Made by a program: the position numbers and the translations under genes
Notes under the pieces: generated by a model
What the model saw: only the letters and a program-made list of their open reading frames with translations
What the model was told of the DNA's origin: nothing
Database searches by the model: none
Source of the DNA: Paenibacillus camerounensis
GTDB taxonomy: Bacteria; Bacillota; Bacilli; Paenibacillales; Paenibacillaceae
NCBI RefSeq assembly: GCF_000723885.1
Contig: NZ_CCDG010000025.1
Location: 35,520 to 99,519, forward strand
Direction: 5' to 3'
DNA: 64,000 nucleotides
In this document: positions 62,374 through 64,000 of the stretch, piece by piece
Numbering within the stretch: position 1 is the first letter of the stretch
How the letters are laid out: each line of letters begins with the position of its first letter

Positions 62374-64000
62374 ATGAAAGCAAGAGGTAAGCCGTTTCTG
62401 CTGATGCTGTGCTGCCTGCTGCTGGCTGCCGCTCTGGCCGGATGTCAGCCGGATAATAATAATGCTAACGGGAATACGCAGGACCGGGCGGCTTCGAATG
62501 AGGAGCAGCGTCTGGATACTGACGTGTTCCCGAAGGATAAGGTTGTGGATGTGCGGATCACGATAGATCCGGATGATTATCAGGATATGCTGGACAATGC
62601 CAGCGCCGAGGAATACAAAGCAGCTTCTGTTGAATACAACGGTATTACAATGGACAATGTCGGTATCCGGACCAAAGGCAATTTAAGCCTGCGCAGCGTT
62701 GTGCAGATGAGTGACTCGGACCGTTACAGCTTCAAAATTTCTTTTGACGAATACGTAAATCAGAGCCTGTTCGGGATTAGCAAAATCAATCTTAACAACA
62801 ACTACAGTGATGCTTCCTATATGCGTGAGTTTCTCACCTATGAACTCGCGGAGACTATGGGCCTGCCGACGCCAAAATACTCCTTCGTTAACATTTATGT
62901 CAACGATGAGCTAAAGGGCTTCTATCTCGCGGTAGAGCAGATCGGCGATGCTTATCTGGAACGCAACTTCGGCAACTCCTACGGCGCGCTGTATAAGGGG
63001 GTAATGACCGGCCAAGGCAGCGATCTGACCTGGCTCGGCGACGATACCTCCCTCTATACCGGCCTTGAGATGAAGTCCGATAAATCGAACAATGATATTC
63101 TCCTCGACATGCTGGATGAGCTGAACAACGGCACCGGCTACGAGAAATACATCAACGTCGATGACGCACTCGGATATATTGCCCTTAATGCCGTTACCGG
63201 CAATATGGACAGTTATCTCGGCAGCAACAAGCAGAACTATTACCTGTATGAGGATGACGGTGTTTTCTCCATTCTGCCTTGGGACTACAATATGGCCTTC
63301 GGCGGCATGGGCGGCTCCGACGTCATGATTGATGAGCCGACCCAAGGCGCCCTCTCCGAGCGTCCGCTGATCGCGAAGCTGCTTGCCAATGATGAGTACA
63401 AAGCGAAATATCACGCCATCATCCAGCAGATGATCGACGGATACCTACAGGATGATACCTTCCAGTCCCGGATGGACGAGCTCGACACCATGATCTCAAG
63501 CTATGTGAAGGCCGACCCTTCTGCCTTCTATACATTTGAACAATATGAGAGCGGCACCCAGTCTGTGAAGACCTTCATGTCAACCATGGCCGCCAGTGTC
63601 TCCGGCCAACTGGACGGTACCATTGCCGCGAGCGGCGACGGCTCCGGCAGCGGCAATAGCATGGGCGGCTTCGGCGGCGGCGGCTTTGGTGGCGCGCCGG
63701 GCGGTGGCGCGCAAGGCGATGGCGACGCGGCTCTGGGCAAGGCGATGCAAGGGCAAGGCGATGCCGATGGGCAGGCCGCGCAAGGCGATGGCGACGCGGC
63801 TCAGGGTCAGGCACTGCAAGGGCAAGGCGCTGCGGTTGGGCAGGCCGCGCAAAGCGATGGCGACGCGGCTCTGGGCCAGGCGCTGCAAGGGCAAGGCGAT
63901 GCCGATGGGCAGGCCGCGCAAGGCGATGGCGACGCAGCTCAGGGCCAGGCGATGCAAGGGCAGAGCGCTGCGGACGGACAGGCCGCGCAAGGCGATGGCG
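62374..64000 (+). CDS. CotH-type kinase lipoprotein with 23-residue C-terminal repeats (partial, runs off the window)
   Basis: An open frame of at least 542 codons with no stop before the window end. Residues 1-24 are a lipoprotein signal (LAGC, Cys 24). Residues about 50-395 form the CotH kinase domain: GIRTKGNLS (about 99-107), FYLAVEQIG (about 183-191), GNMDSYLGSNKQNYYL and LPWDYNMAFGG (about 302-312; metal-binding Asp). A Gly-rich linker (about 425-445) leads into tandem 23-residue repeats that reach the edge. CotH kinases phosphorylate secreted or coat proteins. It follows the DUF4956 gene by 17 bases, and GGAAGGG precedes the ATG. Confidence 0.93.
   Translation, partial: MKARGKPFLLMLCCLLLAAALAGCQPDNNNANGNTQDRAASNEEQRLDTDVFPKDKVVDVRITIDPDDYQDMLDNASAEEYKAASVEYNGITMDNVGIRTKGNLSLRSVVQMSDSDRYSFKISFDEYVNQSLFGISKINLNNNYSDASYMREFLTYELAETMGLPTPKYSFVNIYVNDELKGFYLAVEQIGDAYLERNFGNSYGALYKGVMTGQGSDLTWLGDDTSLYTGLEMKSDKSNNDILLDMLDELNNGTGYEKYINVDDALGYIALNAVTGNMDSYLGSNKQNYYLYEDDGVFSILPWDYNMAFGGMGGSDVMIDEPTQGALSERPLIAKLLANDEYKAKYHAIIQQMIDGYLQDDTFQSRMDELDTMISSYVKADPSAFYTFEQYESGTQSVKTFMSTMAASVSGQLDGTIAASGDGSGSGNSMGGFGGGGFGGAPGGGAQGDGDAALGKAMQGQGDADGQAAQGDGDAAQGQALQGQGAAVGQAAQSDGDAALGQALQGQGDADGQAAQGDGDAAQGQAMQGQSAADGQAAQGDG
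63709..64000 (+). repeat. Tandem 69-base repeats in the CotH gene
   Basis: Units start at 63709, 63778, 63847 and 63916 (69 bases, 23 residues each), with a fifth cut by the window end at 63985. The consensus begins AQGDGDAA and ends GQGDADGQA. Units 1 and 3 resemble each other, as do 2 and 4, giving a 138-base higher-order period. Confidence 0.92.

Noticed and set aside
63580..63990. Antisense frames in the CotH repeat region
   Set aside because: Created by the 69-base period, which keeps any frame open; the repeat content is explained by the sense gene.

Overview
The window looks like chromosome of a spore-forming Bacillota, most likely Paenibacillus or a close relative. Evidence: strong AGGAGG ribosome sites, frequent GTG/TTG starts, moderate-to-high GC, a complete GerA-type germinant receptor operon, spore-associated families (DUF3231, DUF2642, CotH kinase), a T-box leader, Fur boxes, and many AraC and LacI regulators beside glycosidases. 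No rRNA, CRISPR array, intact insertion sequence or prophage is seen. One tRNA (Val-GAC) is present. The assignment to genus is an inference from gene content.

Layout. 0-9.6 kb: housekeeping genes (CoA-binding protein, an atypical EPSP synthase, rhodanese, shikimate kinase, 6-phosphogluconate dehydrogenase, an MFS transporter, an Orn/Lys/Arg decarboxylase, DUF1292, a stalk-domain protein). 9.7-14.5 kb: a metallo-beta-lactamase-fold enzyme and a germinant receptor operon in the order A-C-D-B. 14.6-22.9 kb: small proteins, a Met T-box leader with a second-type methionyl-tRNA synthetase, a NUDIX enzyme behind a tiny ORF, tRNA-Val, two small DUF2642-like proteins and two papain-like cysteine peptidase candidates. 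23-26 kb: a Fur-controlled siderophore-binding lipoprotein and an AraC regulator that carries a paralogous binding domain. 26-28.8 kb: an ABC-2 exporter with a regulator that fuses a degenerate ABC ATPase domain to a LytTR DNA-binding domain. 28.8-37.2 kb: carbohydrate genes (LacI regulator with cellobiose phosphorylase sharing an operator; AraC regulator divergent from a GH127 beta-L-arabinofuranosidase). 38.5-44.8 kb: a compact cheA-cheW-mcp-cheR-cheB chemosensory operon. 45-49 kb: a two-part ThrE-type exporter, an acetyltransferase and a Na+/H+ antiporter. 49-57.5 kb: a probable electrophile/redox-stress region (ring-cleavage/glyoxalase-like CatE homologue, YwnB-like oxidoreductase, YwnA-like Rrf2 repressor, NDH-2 with DUF1641, nitroreductase). 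57.6-64 kb: DUF3888, a PUA/EVE-like protein, a purple-acid-phosphatase-like enzyme, and an operon of VTC-type polymerase, DUF4956 membrane protein and CotH kinase that runs off the right edge.

The most interesting signals are: (1) near-identical TGYAACT-N5-AGTTACA palindromes at the promoters of the Rrf2 regulator and the catE-ywnB operon, with a related site before the nitroreductase, which together define a candidate regulon; (2) the VTC-DUF4956-CotH operon whose kinase ends in 23-residue tandem repeats with higher-order alternation; (3) the ABC-like/LytTR fusion with a destroyed Walker A motif; (4) the LacI operator pair; (5) a cluster of short dyad repeats at 32.9-33.1 kb; (6) the regulator and binding-protein paralogy at the iron locus; (7) an EPSP synthase with altered phosphate-loop residues. 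Starts were moved downstream from the longest ORF wherever a clear ribosome site or signal peptide demanded it.
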